Shown here: positions 11,113-23,334 of the stretch, in pieces
How positions within the stretch are numbered: the stretch's first letter is position 1
Layout of the letters: each line of letters opens with the position of its first letter
Source: Oscheius sp. JU75
Taxonomy: Eukaryota; Nematoda; Chromadorea; Rhabditida; Rhabditidae
Direction of reading: 5' to 3'
Length of the DNA stretch: 64,000 nt
Assembly (NCBI GenBank): GCA_037178855.1
Contig: JASJZC010000006.1
Span: 3,286,001 to 3,350,000 of the forward strand
Position numbers and translations under genes: made by a program
Notes under the pieces: generated by a model
Told to the model about the DNA's origin: nothing
What the model saw: the letters and a program-made list of their open reading frames with translations, nothing else
Database searches by the model: none

Positions 11113-14100
11113 ATGCGGATAGTCATCTTCTTATTATGTATTGGCTCTATTCTGGCCATAGCGAATGTAAGTTTTTAGCATGGATTTCTGAAAAGTTGTC
11201 TATTTTCCAGGCTAATGACAGGTTAGAACGAGCCATCAAGAGCAAGCCGCAAGTGAACAAGAAGGCTGAGGTGGGTATTCATTTTTAATGTTTTTTGTTT
11301 TTATTTTCTGTCTGACATAGAGAAGCCATTTGTTGTTTCTTCTAGAATTTCACTCTTCGCCTGGATCGGATTTCTAAGGGTCTTTTGGGCGAAGAGACAA
11401 AGGTCGAAGCGAGATGCGTATCGAATTTGTTCTTGAAATGGTATTTTCTGGGTCAGAAGTTGATTTTCGAGCTTAACGATGTTCTACAAAGTTGTAGATC
11501 AGATAAAAATCTATAAATTTGCAAAACAGCCCAACACTGAACATTTGTTGTTGAGTCAGAAAAGGAAGTTTGAAGGCGGACGGGCCGCGCCATAGTTTAT
11601 ACGACTAGTATTGCAATGTGAACTGTGGCACGTGTTACCCCTCTCATAGCAAGTTTTTAAACTTCTCTGTTCAGTATTTGGCTCTACGCTTCACATATTC
11701 TGTCTCTCTCATAAGAACTTAATTGCTAGCTTTTCTCATATAAGAGATTTCTTCCTCCCATCCATACTACCAGTCCTTTAGGGAATACACAAAGAGCCCT
11801 CCACTAAACGGAAGATTCCGTCCGATATCCAATTAAGTGACCACTACGACTACACGTTGAGAGTTTCACCCCGTGTCTCTCCGTTTGAATAGACCCCGTT
11901 GCGCGCCCGCGTTCCAAATCATTCTCGTCACATTACAATGTTGGTGGGGAAGAGAGAAAGAAATGTAGGCACGGGGCCCAGTCGTTTTATGGCATTCAGT
12001 TCTGGGGGAACAGGTGGTTGAATGTCCGAGGCTTTTTTCACCAGAAACATATTTCAGATCGTCGAGGGGAGCGGAGCACCGCTGAAAGCCTTATCGTCCA
12101 ATGTGCCGACGGATCTCGAGGTATTTGGATCGGGCAAAGGCTATAGCAGTGACGATGAGGACAGCGAGATCCAGGGCTCTGGAGGTGAGTAAAGAATCTA
12201 TTACTTGACTCGCATTGTTCTGTCACAAGACAGCACTTTTGGAATTTGTGATATTTTGGAAAGTTATGGCAAATTGTCTGGACTATAACTTGGAAAAACA
12301 TTGCAAGATCAGTACATGTAGTCTTGTACCCGAAAAATGACCTGGAAGCGTCGAGATTACCATTAGAGTCGCTCCTTTGGATAATTTGGTGTCTTCTATA
12401 TCTCTTTTCAGTTCAAAACCAAAGTTTCAGGTCCTCCATCGAGCATAGTCGAGGGATCTGGTTTGCCAGACCGTCGTCCCACTGTGACCACCACAACCAC
12501 CTCCGCTCCTTCGATCACGGGTACCAGGAGCACCACGACGACACATGTAAGTCACCCTTCTCTCTGTTTCTGTTTGCCTATAAATTGTTTTGCCAGCCGG
12601 TATCTGAGCGAAAGAAGGGGAACGGGGGTAATTTGCATAGGAGCTTTGGCGGTCTTCCTCCCCCTCTCTCAGGGCGCAGTGCAAACAAGGGGGACGCTTC
12701 TCATATGGCACCGGGTGCCACGAAGAACAAAACTGACGAGGGACCTTTTCAGGCTGTCTTCAATCCGGTCGACAAGCTGCCGGATCCGGTCGTCCATGTC
12801 ACGGAGAATGACAAGGATGCTGACATTGTTTCGGTTATTAGAGAACAGCCGAAAGAGACCACGACGACGACAGAAAGCGTTCCCAAAACAACGCCAAGAA
12901 GGATAAAGCCAGCCGTTCCCGATGAGCACCCGGATGGATCGCCATTCAGCACCTTCCCGAAGACTGGTCTCATCGCTGGTGAGTGTTCGAAACAATATAG
13001 CTCGCCTCTATACTAATTTAGTCGGGACTTTATGTGTCAATCGCATGGAATAGGAAATTGGCCGCCTCTTGGAATATTTGAGCACTAGATAATTAGTTCC
13101 ATAGAGCTAGGTGGAGAGATAGAAAGGAAACAATTCGTGTTTGAACAGCTAACTTTTCACTTATCGTCTCACTCCCTTTAGTTTGTGCTAGTACTCGCTG
13201 CCTCTATAGCTCAGAGGCAGAGCGTCTGTCTCGTAAACAGAAGGTCGACGGTTCAATCCCGTCTGGAGGCAATCTTTTGTCTTTTTTTGACTCCTAATTG
13301 ACCCAGCCCGACTGTAAGAGGCACCACCCGGTGCCAAAGTCGTCCATCCTCTATGATCGATGACATCCCGTCGATTAGTGACCGATGTTTTGTATCCACG
13401 GAGCACACACACGCGAGAGCGAGAGGATTTGTGTAAGATTTCGACAAATGTTTCTCCGAGAAGGAACACGGGGTTCGGCATCTATTAGCACCTCCAATCG
13501 GCATTTTCTCATCCAGAGCCGAGGCCCAATCCTTTAATCAAGGCCGAAGTGAATAGAGCTAGTTAATCGCGAGAGGCTGGGAGAGCCAATGGTGTGATTG
13601 CCCATTTAGAGTACGCTCTCATTCCCTTCAAACGGAGGGGGGTCTAATTGTAGCTCTTTTTATGGATTCCTGTTCGACAGGAGTCTAACAGAGCTAGCGG
13701 CAATAAAATCAAGGGCAGCAGTCGATTTATGACGGAGCCACTGGAAACAACAGCTTTGATCTCGCCGAATTATTGCGGTAGAAGCCAGGGGAGGAGGACA
13801 GAAGGCGCTATGCTTTATTTGAGACATGGAGGCTTGCGTAAAAACACAGCTGGAGATCAGAGGGAAGAGGCTTTTAGGTGGTCGAGGTGACAATGGAAGG
13901 GTTTAGGGACAATATCGTCTTCAATGAGAGTGTCTCACTGACTTTGGGCCTGTTTAGGGTCGAAACACTCATTTTCTTGTTTCGTAATGTTCTGCAAAGT
14001 TGTAGAGTCTGATTCAAGCTATAACTTTGCAAAACATCAAAAATCCACAATCTGTTCTCATTAGTTCGAAAACAGTCAGAGAATGACGCGTCTCTATATA

Positions 14101-16152
14101 AACTCTCAATGAGACCTCCTGCAGCCAATTTTCCAATCTCTCTCGGGTGATTTCCAGCTCAGGGAGCTCACAAATTGGTCCAAGGCTGCCAATTAGCAAT
14201 TTCCTGCTCTCACTCACGCCTCCCCGGCCACTCATCCCGCTTAGCCCCAATGGCTTGAAGGGATTTGCGTCTGTTTTTGTCGCCACTGCCATTATATATA
14301 GAATGAGAGTCTGGGAGGAGACTGAGAGTTCAGAACTGGGTCACAAGGGATATTCATCAGTGCTGACCATCTGTTTGCGCCTCGCAGCATGTCTCCACAC
14401 CTCGCTCTTTTGTCAGCTTTTAACGAATATTCCGAGACGATGAGACAATGCGAGGCTAAGAGAGGGACATTTGCATTCGGATCTTCGCCGACGAATTGGC
14501 TTCGTTATCCTGTGGAGGGAGGGAGGACCGGAGGCAATCCATCTGCCTGTAATCCATCCGCCAAAAGAGGGGTCTTTTGTGCCGACGCCGTATTGAGACG
14601 CGGGGCTGTAAAACGGCGCGGATTTTCAAAGGGGAAACGGGCCGGACGGTAGTCTATGAGCCGGAAGGGGACTGCTGACAGATACGGTCTATCAGAAATG
14701 TCCGAAAGTGTCTTCCTGAGCTAACCTAAAATTTGCGCCCCTTGTGTTTTATTTTATGGGGTTCTTGGGCTGCAGGTTTCAGCCCAAAATCTCTCCCTCT
14801 CAAATTCCCGCCGCTGCCACCCGATTTACATATCATCACGTCAAATATGATTGATACACGAGAAAGGGGACTGTTTGCTCGCTCGAGAGAGAAAGCAGAT
14901 GGCGGCTCTGAGGAGGACCTGTCACAATTAGGGTCCTTCAGAGATTGAGTTTCACATTAACCTTGTCTCCCCGGGAAAATGACAAGGTTTCATGTGGTGA
15001 AAAGTGTCTCTCTCAGTCTTTGATTGGAAAAGGACTGGTTCTGCCGAGGACATTATCGCTCGTCAAATGACCAGGCTGACTCCACAGGCTACCAACTTTT
15101 GACAATGGGGACAAGTCAAACTAACGGGACCACTGTTCCTTGACCCCCTGTACAGCTGTAGACAAATATCCAGTAGCCTGACCTCCAGCCCTGTTATCTT
15201 AGCCGCGTCTCTCGAGTACTGCGACCCCACGAGAGCGAAAGTGACCGAAGGGGAGAGAGAGATGCGGTCAGATGATAACCGTTTATATAAGGAAGGGGGA
15301 CCTTTTGGTGGGACACATGTGTGCTCTTTCCTCCAGCGTGACATGCATAATTGAGGATGCGCTAATTCGTAGAGGCCCAGGTCCTGGACGCACAATGTCG
15401 AATTAGTTGGATTAGTCTGGATAATGGGCATTGGGAGGACAGGAGAGACTTGGGGGTGAAAGGAAAGACAACAGATGGTAGTCTGGGACAGGGAGAGAAT
15501 GACTGATCTTTTTTGCTTATTGTGACAGTCAAGGAAATAGAATTGTAATACGTTGGTGCAAGTCAAACTCTGCCTATTCCTTCTTATCCAAAGGAACTGG
15601 CTCCAAATATTAGGTAGTATGTAAAGTTAGACAGCCTGATGAAAGCAGCAACTTCTAGTATAGGTGCATATTTGGCCGAGATCATATCTTGCCAAGAGTT
15701 TTGTAACATGTCCATTTTGAAGTTCAAGTCTATACTATCCTGAGCCTTCCCGATCTTCCTGTTCACTGAACAAGAGAGCCTACTGACCTTACCAATTTGG
15801 CAGTGACGGAGTAGAACACCTTTTGCTTTTGCTTCTTGATGCAATAGCAAACGACAGCGATGGGTGGATCAGGGTAGAATGAGAAGATGACAGGCTGACA
15901 GGGTAAAGTAGCAAGATTACGTTCTGGTCTCTCAAGCAGAAGTTTTTAAAACAACATAACACTGTACTCCAATTTTCAGCCCTAATCGGCGGAGCTGTGA
16001 TCGGCCTGATCACTGCCGTCCTGCTGGTAATGTTCATCGTCTACCGAATGAGGAAGAAGGACGAGGGAAGTTATGCCCTGGATGAGCCGAAACCCCGTCC
16101 CTACAGCAACTATCCCTACTCGAAGGCGAATACCAAGGAGTTCTACGCCTAA
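11113..16152 (+). CDS. sdn-1: Syndecan, heparan sulfate proteoglycan core protein
   Basis: Exons 11113-11166, 11211-11270, 12058-12184, 12431-12546, 12753-12978 and 15980-16152 join in frame to 251 residues. Order: signal peptide ([17 protein letters not shown]); acidic Ser-Gly glycosaminoglycan sites ([27 protein letters not shown]); a Thr-rich mucin-like stretch; a transmembrane helix with the syndecan small-residue motif (GGAVIGL); then a short cytoplasmic tail with conserved C1 (RMRKKDE) and C2 ending EFYA, the PDZ-binding terminus shared by all syndecans. The protein is a cell-surface co-receptor for growth factors and guidance cues. The 3 kb last intron holds a tRNA gene and a hairpin repeat. 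AATAAA is at 16456-16461. Length is close to C. elegans SDN-1 (slightly under 300 residues). Confidence 0.93.
11478..11527. repeat. Short dispersed hairpin repeat, copy 1
   Basis: ATGTTCTACAAAGTTGTAGA is followed after a short spacer by a diverged reverse complement ending TTTGCAAAACA. The copy is in a syndecan intron. See the copies at 13987, 16891, 17747, 36509, 37380 and 53823. Confidence 0.7.
13200..13271 (+). tRNA. tRNA-Thr (CGU anticodon)
   Basis: A 72-nt intact cloverleaf. The acceptor stem GCCTCTA pairs with TGGAGGC (one G-U), the D arm contains AGCTCAGAGGCAGAGC, the anticodon stem TCTGT/ACAGA encloses loop CTCGTAA with CGT at positions 34-36, and the T arm carries GGTTCAATCC. A run of T (TCTTTTGTCTTTTTTT) downstream is a Pol III terminator. 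It is in the last intron of syndecan, same strand as the host. Confidence 0.95.
13987..14036. repeat. Short dispersed hairpin repeat, copy 2
   Basis: ATGTTCTGCAAAGTTGTAGA is paired with a downstream ATAACTTTGCAAAACAT. It is in the last syndecan intron. Confidence 0.75.
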
Positions 16153-17332
16153 AATGATTCCAGTTGCCATCATTGGAGACTCAAGAAACGGGACACAGAT
16201 GAGTCAGCGCTCCGTCCCCCACACACCGTCTGTGCATATTGTTATCTTTGTCTTCTTCTCCTTCTTCTAAAAAAATCAGGAAATTGTAATAATCTCCCCC
16301 AACATTGCCAAATGCGAGTTCTCTCCCTTTTCATCGTCTCCTACCCCCATCAATGGTTGTACTCTCTCCGATATACAGATTTTTGCACAAAACAAACACA
16401 TGACTCTCCTCTTCATCTTGTTTTCTAGGTTCAATTGTGATCCCACCCACAAACAATAAATTTTATACTTTGAAATAGTGTGAGTAGTTCATAAGGAGTT
16501 CCATGTCGTGTCTGTGTCTGTTTGAACTTTAACACCTTTTTGAAGGGCACTGTGCGCTGAATCTATATGCGATAACTGAAGATTTCTTACGTTTCTGTCC
16601 AAATCTGGTTGTCGCTCTGACAGGTGACTCTTACCTAGCATAGACTTTCCCATTCTAGGTCAGTCCCTCTCTTCTATTCTGTTTCCTTTTATAAAACTTA
16701 CCGAACTGAAACTGATTGTAGAGCTGACTCCCCTTTTAGTTTATTTCTGTCAATCCTGCATATTTCTATCCACGTCTTAGTTCAGAATCCACATAACGTT
16801 ACCAGCTACATTTCTCGCCGTCGCCCAGCATCCTTTACCATCATTTCAGAACCCGTGGTCGGGTTCATATCAAATTTTTGCGACTTTGGGATGTTCTACA
16901 AAGTTGTAGAACTTGCCCATCAGAATCTACAACTTTGCAGACTAGTTGGGAAAATGATCCCTAGATCAGTTAAACTCAAGTCTGAGATTAGTAAACCCTC
17001 ACAGTAAGGTTATCGGTCCCCATGCTTTAGTATTTACAGTCCTCAGAAAAGAGTCGCTTTCACAGAGAGATTCAATATCGATTATCTGAAGAAATTCGGA
17101 ACGGATCTGAGGTCCGAGACCGCTGTCCGGCTGTGGACACAAGAGGGTGAGAGTGAGGGAATGAGAGAGTGTGTTCTCGTAGAGATTACAACGTCTGTTG
17201 GTGACCCAGAGCCTTCGGGAACCTTCTCGCGCGGCGAGCTTCCAGAAATCCGGTTCTTCTCTCACTAGACTCTTCCAGTCTCGCTCAGCTCTCTTTGCTT
17301 GCTCACTAATTATTCTCTTTTAGCCACTGGAA
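16153..17332. other. Intergenic region between syndecan and unc-45
   Basis: This holds the sdn-1 3' UTR with its poly(A) signal (16456-16461), a hairpin repeat at 16891-16940, and the presumed unc-45 promoter. A TTCTCTTTTAG acceptor ends at about 17322, ten bases before the unc-45 ATG, and is the likely trans-splice site. No coding exon is supported. Confidence 0.5.
16891..16940. repeat. Short dispersed hairpin repeat, copy 3 (best preserved)
   Basis: ATGTTCTACAAAGTTGTAGA and AATCTACAACTTTGCAGA form near-complementary arms around a short spacer. It lies between sdn-1 and unc-45. Confidence 0.8.
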
Positions 17333-20300
17333 ATGGTTCAACTCGAATCTTCAGAGTCCTTCAAGGATCAGGGAAATGAGGCTGTCAAGCAGGGACATTG
17401 GCAGCAGGCCATTGACAGGTATTTTCCTTTTTGTTCGTTCTTTCCCTTTGTTTTAGTTACACACAAGGTCTTCAATTGACCACAGACGAGGAGAAGACTC
17501 TCCGAGCTACCTTGTACAGAAACCGGTGCTTGGCCAGGTTGAAGCTAGAGGACTGGGAAGGAGCTGAAGCTGATGCCACTAAAGGTATCATTTTGTTTCG
17601 AAATTTTAGTCAGAGAGACAAGAAAGAACTTTCGACCAGAACCCAAGTATGTAACTGTACTTACTGAATAGCACGCGAATTCTACGCGTATTGTACCACA
17701 CCTTTCGACCAGAACAAAAATATTTTCCTGTTTGGCCGTGATCTATAATGTTCTAGAGCAGATTGTAATTATACTTTGACAAAACCCCGCTCAACAGGTT
17801 CAAAATCTTCTCCGAAAGATCTAAGGCTGTCTTACAATCCGAACTTACAGTTTGCAACTGTTTGAGATCACAAAGGGACTTACAAACGGACATCCGAATC
17901 CGAATCGAAAAGCTGTCTTCTTTCAGCACTGGAGTTCAATGGAGCCGACGATAAGGCTCTGTTCCGTCGTGCTCAGGCTAGAGAACAGCTCGACAACATT
18001 GGTGGAGCTTTCACTGATGCCCGTGAGGCGAATCGTCTCTCCCCGAAGGACAAGTAAGTTTCCAAACATTCTTTTCAAGTCTTTTCAGAGTCACAGCCGA
18101 GCTACTAAGTCGTCTTCACAAAGCCGTGTCAGACAAGGCCAAGAACGCTACGAGCATGGAGAACAAGGTCTCGGACATGAGTCGTCTGGCTTTCCAGGGA
18201 GGCGCCTCAGATGTTGACCAGAAGCAGAAAGCCTTCAACAATATTCTGGTCTTGGCCAGAGAGAGTGAGAGCGGAGCTCAGAAGGTCTGGAACAATGGAG
18301 AAATTGCTACCGCCTTGATGAAAATTATTGGCGATGAGAAGGAGACAGACGAAATTGCCCTCACCGCTATCAGAATTCTGGATGAGCTCTGCAAGAACAA
18401 TAAAAGGGTGAGTTGGAAGGGAGCGAGAGAGAGGTCTCGCCACAAAGTCTGGTTCCAGCCTGTTGATCCATTGACTGTAAGCACTTTGCAACATAACTCA
18501 AAGTTTCAGGCCCTCCACTTCCTGGCCATCCACAACACCGAAGACCCGATGAAATCGGCCAGAACTGTCTGTCGTCTGCCCCTAGTCCGAGCCTCTAAGG
18601 AATTCTGTGACGCTGCCGGTCTCATCATCCAGCGGATGTTTAACGCCTTGGCGAAGATGGATAGATCCAAAGAAATGAAGCCGGATCCTGAAGTGGCCGA
18701 AGCCAACAAACTCTGGATTGTGAGAGTAATTCTCGAGCTCCAGGAAATGCTGACTGATCCCGCTGTAACGGCTGTGGTTAGAGAGACAGTCATTGATCTG
18801 TTCCTCAAGAATCTAATGCACATGGACGGCGGAATTCCGAGAGGCTGGTCCTGGAAGTTCACGGAGGAGAGAGGTCTCTTGGCCCTTCTGGATGTCTCCA
18901 GTCAGATCCCTGAACAATGCGACTATCCGGTCAGCCACGAGACCCGGCAGCATTTGGCCATCTGTATTACGCGTCTCTACGATGATATGGTCTTCGACAC
19001 AAAGAGAGCCATCTTTTCTGAGAAGATCAATCTCTTCATGAAGTGGGTTTCTCTCTCATTTGTGAGTGAATAGTCTGGGAAAGGGCCGGTGCTCACAGGC
19101 ACCTCTTTCAAGGCCTTGTGAGGACGTTCCTAACGATCCGACCAACACGTTTCTCTGTTCAGTAGTCGGACAGCTTACCGGCTGAGCCATCCGGGAAAGG
19201 CGGCGGCTAATTTCTGCTAGATATTTGAAAGACCCTGCGACTATCAATTGTCGTCTTTCTATTTTCCTTCCTCTAAAAACTACCTTTTCAGCAACATCAT
19301 GGCCCGTTGTTCGGACGACGAACCTGGCCACAAGATGCGTATTAAGCTGGCCAACTTCCTCATCACCATGCTCCAGGGTCCCGTCGATGTTGGAATGAAC
19401 CTCGTTACAAATGATCAGGTCACAGCCATCATGATGCAGATGGCCAGCTCGGATGATCGTTTGATGCAGAGTGTAGCAGCCGAGCTGATCGTTCAGACTG
19501 TCAGCAAGCACGAGCGTGCCACCTCGATTCTGAAGGTCGGATTCCCGATTCTGAGAAAACTGTACAATTCGGACGATGAGAACGTCAAGGTCAGAGCTCT
19601 TATGGTAGATTTTCTGGAAGAAATTGTCTAATTCTGACTTCAGGGTCTGTGCAAAATCGGTTCAGCCGGAGGAGACGACATATCGAGAGCTACTATGGAA
19701 GAGACTGCCGTCATCAATTTGGCAAAGCAATGCAAAAAGTTCCTTTTGGACTATAACAAGTACTCTGTCGATGTTCGAAGGTATATTTTCCAGCAAGTCA
19801 AATCCATACCTTCTTGTTCAGATTCGCCTGCGAGGGTCTATCCTACTTGTCCCTTGACGCCGACGTCAAGGAATGGATTGTCAGCGACTCTCTCCTCCTC
19901 CGTGCCCTGTTCACCCTGGCCCAAAGTGCTGGGGCACTCTGTGTGTACACGCTGGCCTCAATCTACGTCAATCTGACCAATGCCTACGATAAGCCCGAGG
20001 TCACTGAGGAACTGATCAAACTGGCCCAGTTCTCCAAACACCACGTGCCCGAGACTCATCCCAAAGACACGGAAGAGTTCGTTGAGAAGAGAGTTAGAGC
20101 GCTAATCGATGAGGGAGCTGTCAGTGCCTGTGTAGCTGTCAGCAACACACAGTCTCAAAATGCTATGGAACTGCTGGCCAGGTGAGAAAAACTTAAATGG
20201 AAAAAGTGCAAAAGAAAAAGGACAAAAGATTGCCTCCAGACGGGATTGAACCGTCGACCTTCTGTTTACGAGACAGACGCTCTGCCACTGAGCTATAGAG

Positions 20301-22265
20301 GCGGTGTTCTGTGCCCAAAGCGAATCAATTGGCACCAGTTGGCTGCCCGCAAACAGTGGACACTTTCGGAACGGGACTTTCAGAGCTCTTTTGGCATTCA
20401 CCAACTACGAGGACCTGAGAGGACAGATTATCAAAGAAGGAGGACTCAAGTTGTGTCTTCATTTGTGCAAAGAGGCCACTCCTGAGGGCAAAATAAAGGC
20501 TAGTCACGCAATTGCGCGTCTGGGAATCAAGGCAGATCCCGCGATCTGTTTCCCAGGACAGAGAGCTTATGAAGTGGTCAAGCCATTGATCGATCTCCTT
20601 CATCCGGACATTGCGGGAAAACAGAACTACGACGCTCTCTTGACTCTCACCAATCTGGTAAGAAGGAATATCCGACAAGGAGACAAGGAATTTTTCAGGC
20701 TAGCATGAGAGAAGACAGTGTCAAGAAACGAATTCTCAAGGAGAAGGCCATTCCGAAGGTCGAAGAATTCTGGTTTATGACCGATCACGAGCATCTGAGG
20801 GCTGCTGCGGCTGAACTTCTTCTGAACATGCTGTTCTTGGAAGAGTTCTACCTAGAGACTGTCAAGGTGAGTGGTCTGAGTAGTAGTCGTAGCCCAGCCA
20901 AAACAGCACAGAGAAGACACACGTTTTCGTTAGAGCTCGAGGGAGTAGGAAACTACTATCTTTAGTAGTACGGGGCGAATCTTCATGGGACGTGGAACTT
21001 TGGCAATTGAAAGAAAATGACTGAAGGGAACAGGAGATAAGGAAGTGTCAATCAGTTTAGGAGCAGAGATAGACAGCTGGAAGTAGCAGAAGAAAACAGT
21101 AGAACACTTGGTAAGTATTATGAGTCACTGCAGGACAGGAAAAGGTAGCTTTCAGTAATTGTTCAAGAGTCAGGGGTAGCCGGAAGCATTCATTGTCAGT
21201 GAGATCTAGGGGAAAACGTTTGAAAGACTCTCATAACTCTTCAAAGTTAGGTAGTAACACTATGGAACAGGAATGATCCCTACTGATCCAATCCTATTTC
21301 AGCCAGGAACTGACCGTCTCAAACTATGGACTCTCTATGCTGCCGAAGAGGACGAGCGTCTTGCTATGGCCTCATCTGCCGGCTTCTCCATTCTGACCGA
21401 GGACGACGATGCCTGCAAGCGTGTTCTGTCCGAGATTAGCAGTTGGCCCGAAGTCTTTAAGGAGATCTGCATGCACGAAGTCCCGGAAGTCCAAAGGAGA
21501 GGTCTCATTGGAATCACGAACATCATGAACAGTGACGAGAAGTTGTGCGCGGAAATTATCGCTGTAAGTGAAAACTTGAGTAGGATTTAGGAAAAACTTT
21601 TTCAGACCGATGTGTTCAGAATCCTCGTGGCAATCACCAAGTTGGGAGCGAAGAATAAGGAGAGAGCTGGATCCACTGAGCAGGTGGGAAAGTTTGTAAC
21701 GCATGGTCTACAGAGAAAAAGACACAAACGTTTACATTAGAACGCGAGGGAATAGGAGACTACTAATTAAGAACTGAAATCTAGTAACGGGACGAATCAT
21801 CGTGGGACGTGGTACTTTGACTAGATGGTAGACAAAAGAAGCGTTTGCCCAGGAACCGAATCTGCGGTCGTTTGATTACTGAACGGGCGCGCTAACCACT
21901 TGGCCAATTGGCAAAATCGGCTTTTCGCGTGCCGAAGGCGTGACTTTGGTTCTAGACTATGAAAAACGAATTTATAAGCGCGGATTTGGACTTCGCGTGT
22001 AAGAAACAACATTTTGACACCAAACACGCTGTGAAAATGCAGATTTGTAGCTTTCAAACAAAAGAAATGGATTCCGGACGCGAACAGATTTTTCGACTTT
22101 TTATGATGGCAAATTTCGATGTATCACGACGAGAGCTAGTCCAAGACCTTATATTTTCAGGCAAAGAAGGCCCTAGAAGCCGCCGAGAAATGGAAGCTGA
22201 TCCAGCCGACCGATCGGGAAATGTACGAGAGAACCAATCAGATTTCCACGGTCCCCGAAGAATAA
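17333..22265 (+). CDS. unc-45: UNC-45, myosin-directed chaperone (TPR + UCS)
   Basis: Thirteen exons (17333-17418, 17457-17584, 17927-18053, 18089-18407, 18510-19042, 19292-19604, 19644-19780, 19822-20181, 20384-20657, 20699-20866, 21303-21563, 21606-21683, 22161-22265) keep frame throughout and give 962 residues, almost exactly the size of C. elegans UNC-45. N-terminal TPRs (first ~115 residues: DQGNEAVKQGHWQQAI, RNRCLARLKLEDW, ALFRRAQAREQL) bind Hsp90/Hsp70 tails. A central armadillo-like region and a C-terminal UCS domain (KLCLHLCKEATPEGKIKAS, LIGITNIMNSDEKLCAEI) follow; UCS folds the myosin motor for muscle thick filaments. A TTTTAG acceptor 10 nt before ATG suggests trans-splicing. Introns contain a tRNA-Thr, tRNA-like relics and a duplicated ~110-nt repeat. 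Confidence 0.96.
17747..17785. repeat. Short dispersed hairpin repeat, copy 4 (degenerate)
   Basis: AATGTTCTAGAGCAGATTG and ATACTTTGACAAAAC keep the outer parts of the family consensus. It is in the second unc-45 intron. Confidence 0.45.
19131..19200 (-). other. tRNA-like relic in unc-45 intron
   Basis: On the minus strand the sequence carries a good Pol III A box (GGCTCAGCCGGTAAG) and a weak B box (GTCGGATCGTT), but the acceptor and T stems do not pair. It looks like a decayed tRNA or the head of a tRNA-derived SINE. Confidence 0.5.
20231..20302 (-). tRNA. tRNA-Thr (CGU anticodon), antisense in unc-45 intron
   Basis: The 72-nt gene differs from the copy at 13200-13271 by one base in the D loop (AGTGGC in place of AGAGGC) and has the same CGT anticodon, acceptor stem and T arm. 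Downstream on its strand is a TTTTGTCCTTTTTCTTTTGC stretch suitable for Pol III termination. It lies in the intron between exons ending 20181 and starting 20384, transcribed against unc-45. Confidence 0.95.
20908..21020. repeat. Intronic direct repeat, copy A
   Basis: It shares ordered blocks with 21711-21830: AGACACA, CGTT..TTAGA, CGAGGGA, a TAGGA.ACTACTA block, GGGACG/GGGGCG, ATC.TC.TGGGACGTGG and ACTTTG. It is in the unc-45 intron after exon 20699-20866. Confidence 0.65.
21711..21830. repeat. Intronic direct repeat, copy B
   Basis: Same orientation as 20908-21020 with many substitutions; see that entry for the shared blocks. It lies in the last unc-45 intron and is followed immediately by a tRNA-like relic, so both may be parts of one composite SINE-like unit. 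Confidence 0.65.
21845..21912 (-). other. tRNA-like relic in last unc-45 intron
   Basis: The minus strand shows TTGCC/GGGCAA acceptor-like ends, an A box (TGGCCAAGTGGTTAGCGC) and a B box-like GATTCGGTTCC, but the T stem does not pair. It is probably a tRNA pseudogene or SINE head. Confidence 0.55.
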
Positions 22266-22440
22266 TTTGTTGTTTTACTCCCTTGTTATTCTCGTCTCCT
22301 ATAGCCTTTCAATTGTTGCAATGTGAATCACCGGAGAATCTCGTGTGTGCCTTACTCCAGATAAGCTTTCATGTACTCGGAAACAAAATGAAAACATGGA
22401 CAATCATACCACGAGGGAATGAGCATGGGAAAAGGAGAAG

Positions 22441-23334
22441 TCAGTCCTTGTAGAGAAGGTCGTAGTGTTCTGGACGCCAGAGGAGAAAGGTCTCGTAGTT
22501 GGCGGTTTCGTCGTCGTTTGGAAGGAGGTAGTAGCTGCCTTTCTGATCCATAGGCCGATTGTCACGCGTCACGTACTCGATGCGAATATTCAAACCTGAT
22601 TTGTTATGTTTTCTTAAAAAAAGGGACAAACTGACCGAAAACTCTCGCACTAGCTGTGATAGCCACGTCCTCGGCAGGCGTCTCCATGACCTGGATTCGC
22701 GAATCCACGTATTTTTGCAGAGACTCGAATCCCTCGGCCTGTGCATTGATCTCGTAGTCTTCCGAATTGCTCAACACGTAACCTGCAGTAATCAGTCTAA
22801 ATCGCGGAATTTTTGAAGAAGCAGATACCTACTTGAGGAAGCTGATAAAGTACAGGTTATATTGATTATCTTTGACGCTGTTCAAAGCTCCTTCCACGTT
22901 TCCGGCCTCGACCTTGTCCAACAGTTCCGTTGTGAAAGTCTCTATAAAGTCTTCGGCTATCATGTTGTCGATTCCGACGGTCGGCAAGATTTTCGTGTAT
23001 TCGGCGCAGAGGTCGCGAACTCTGTAGTGACGAAATGAGAATATAATGGAGGATACGAACGTACTTTTGAATATAGGTCGGTTCCTTTGCGCATTTCTCC
23101 AGCAGGGCGATCAGGAAACAGCGCCAGTAGCAGGCACCGTCGCCACGAACTCGGCGAATATGTCGATAGCGCTGAGCAATGTTCTGAACGTAGCTTGAAT
23201 ACAAAAAAGTGGGCTAGACCTACCGTCATTTTGGCTAGATACTCCGGGGCGTCGGTTTCGTCGTACTCGGCCACAACGGTTTCAATGGGCTCCTTGTCGG
23301 CCATCAATGGCAACTGACTGAGATCTGTCTCCAT
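22441..23334 (-). CDS. otub-1: Otubain, ubiquitin thioesterase (OTU family)
   Basis: Five exons on the minus strand (23224-23334, 23065-23183, 22833-23021, 22636-22796, 22441-22595) join to 244 residues. The OTU catalytic loop reads RGDGACYWR, with Asp52 and Cys55 in the positions of the canonical DGNC motif, and the catalytic His is in RPEHYDLLY near the C-terminus (about residue 237). Otubains cleave preferentially Lys48-linked ubiquitin, and OTUB1 also inhibits E2 enzymes non-catalytically. The middle exon (EDFIETFTTELLDKVEAG) matches the family's helical region and the fourth exon reads into KLITAGYVLSNSEDYE. The gene is convergent with unc-45 (176 nt between stops) and divergent from the cyclophilin gene. 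Confidence 0.92.

Noticed and set aside
12427-12995. Minus-strand frames overlapping syndecan exons
   Set aside because: Shadows of the real plus-strand exons, which have continuous frame, splice sites and a syndecan C-terminus.
15063-15566. 167-codon minus-strand open frame in the last syndecan intron
   Set aside because: No domain, no plausible splice partners, composition of reversed non-coding DNA, and it overlaps a well-supported intron. Treated as chance.
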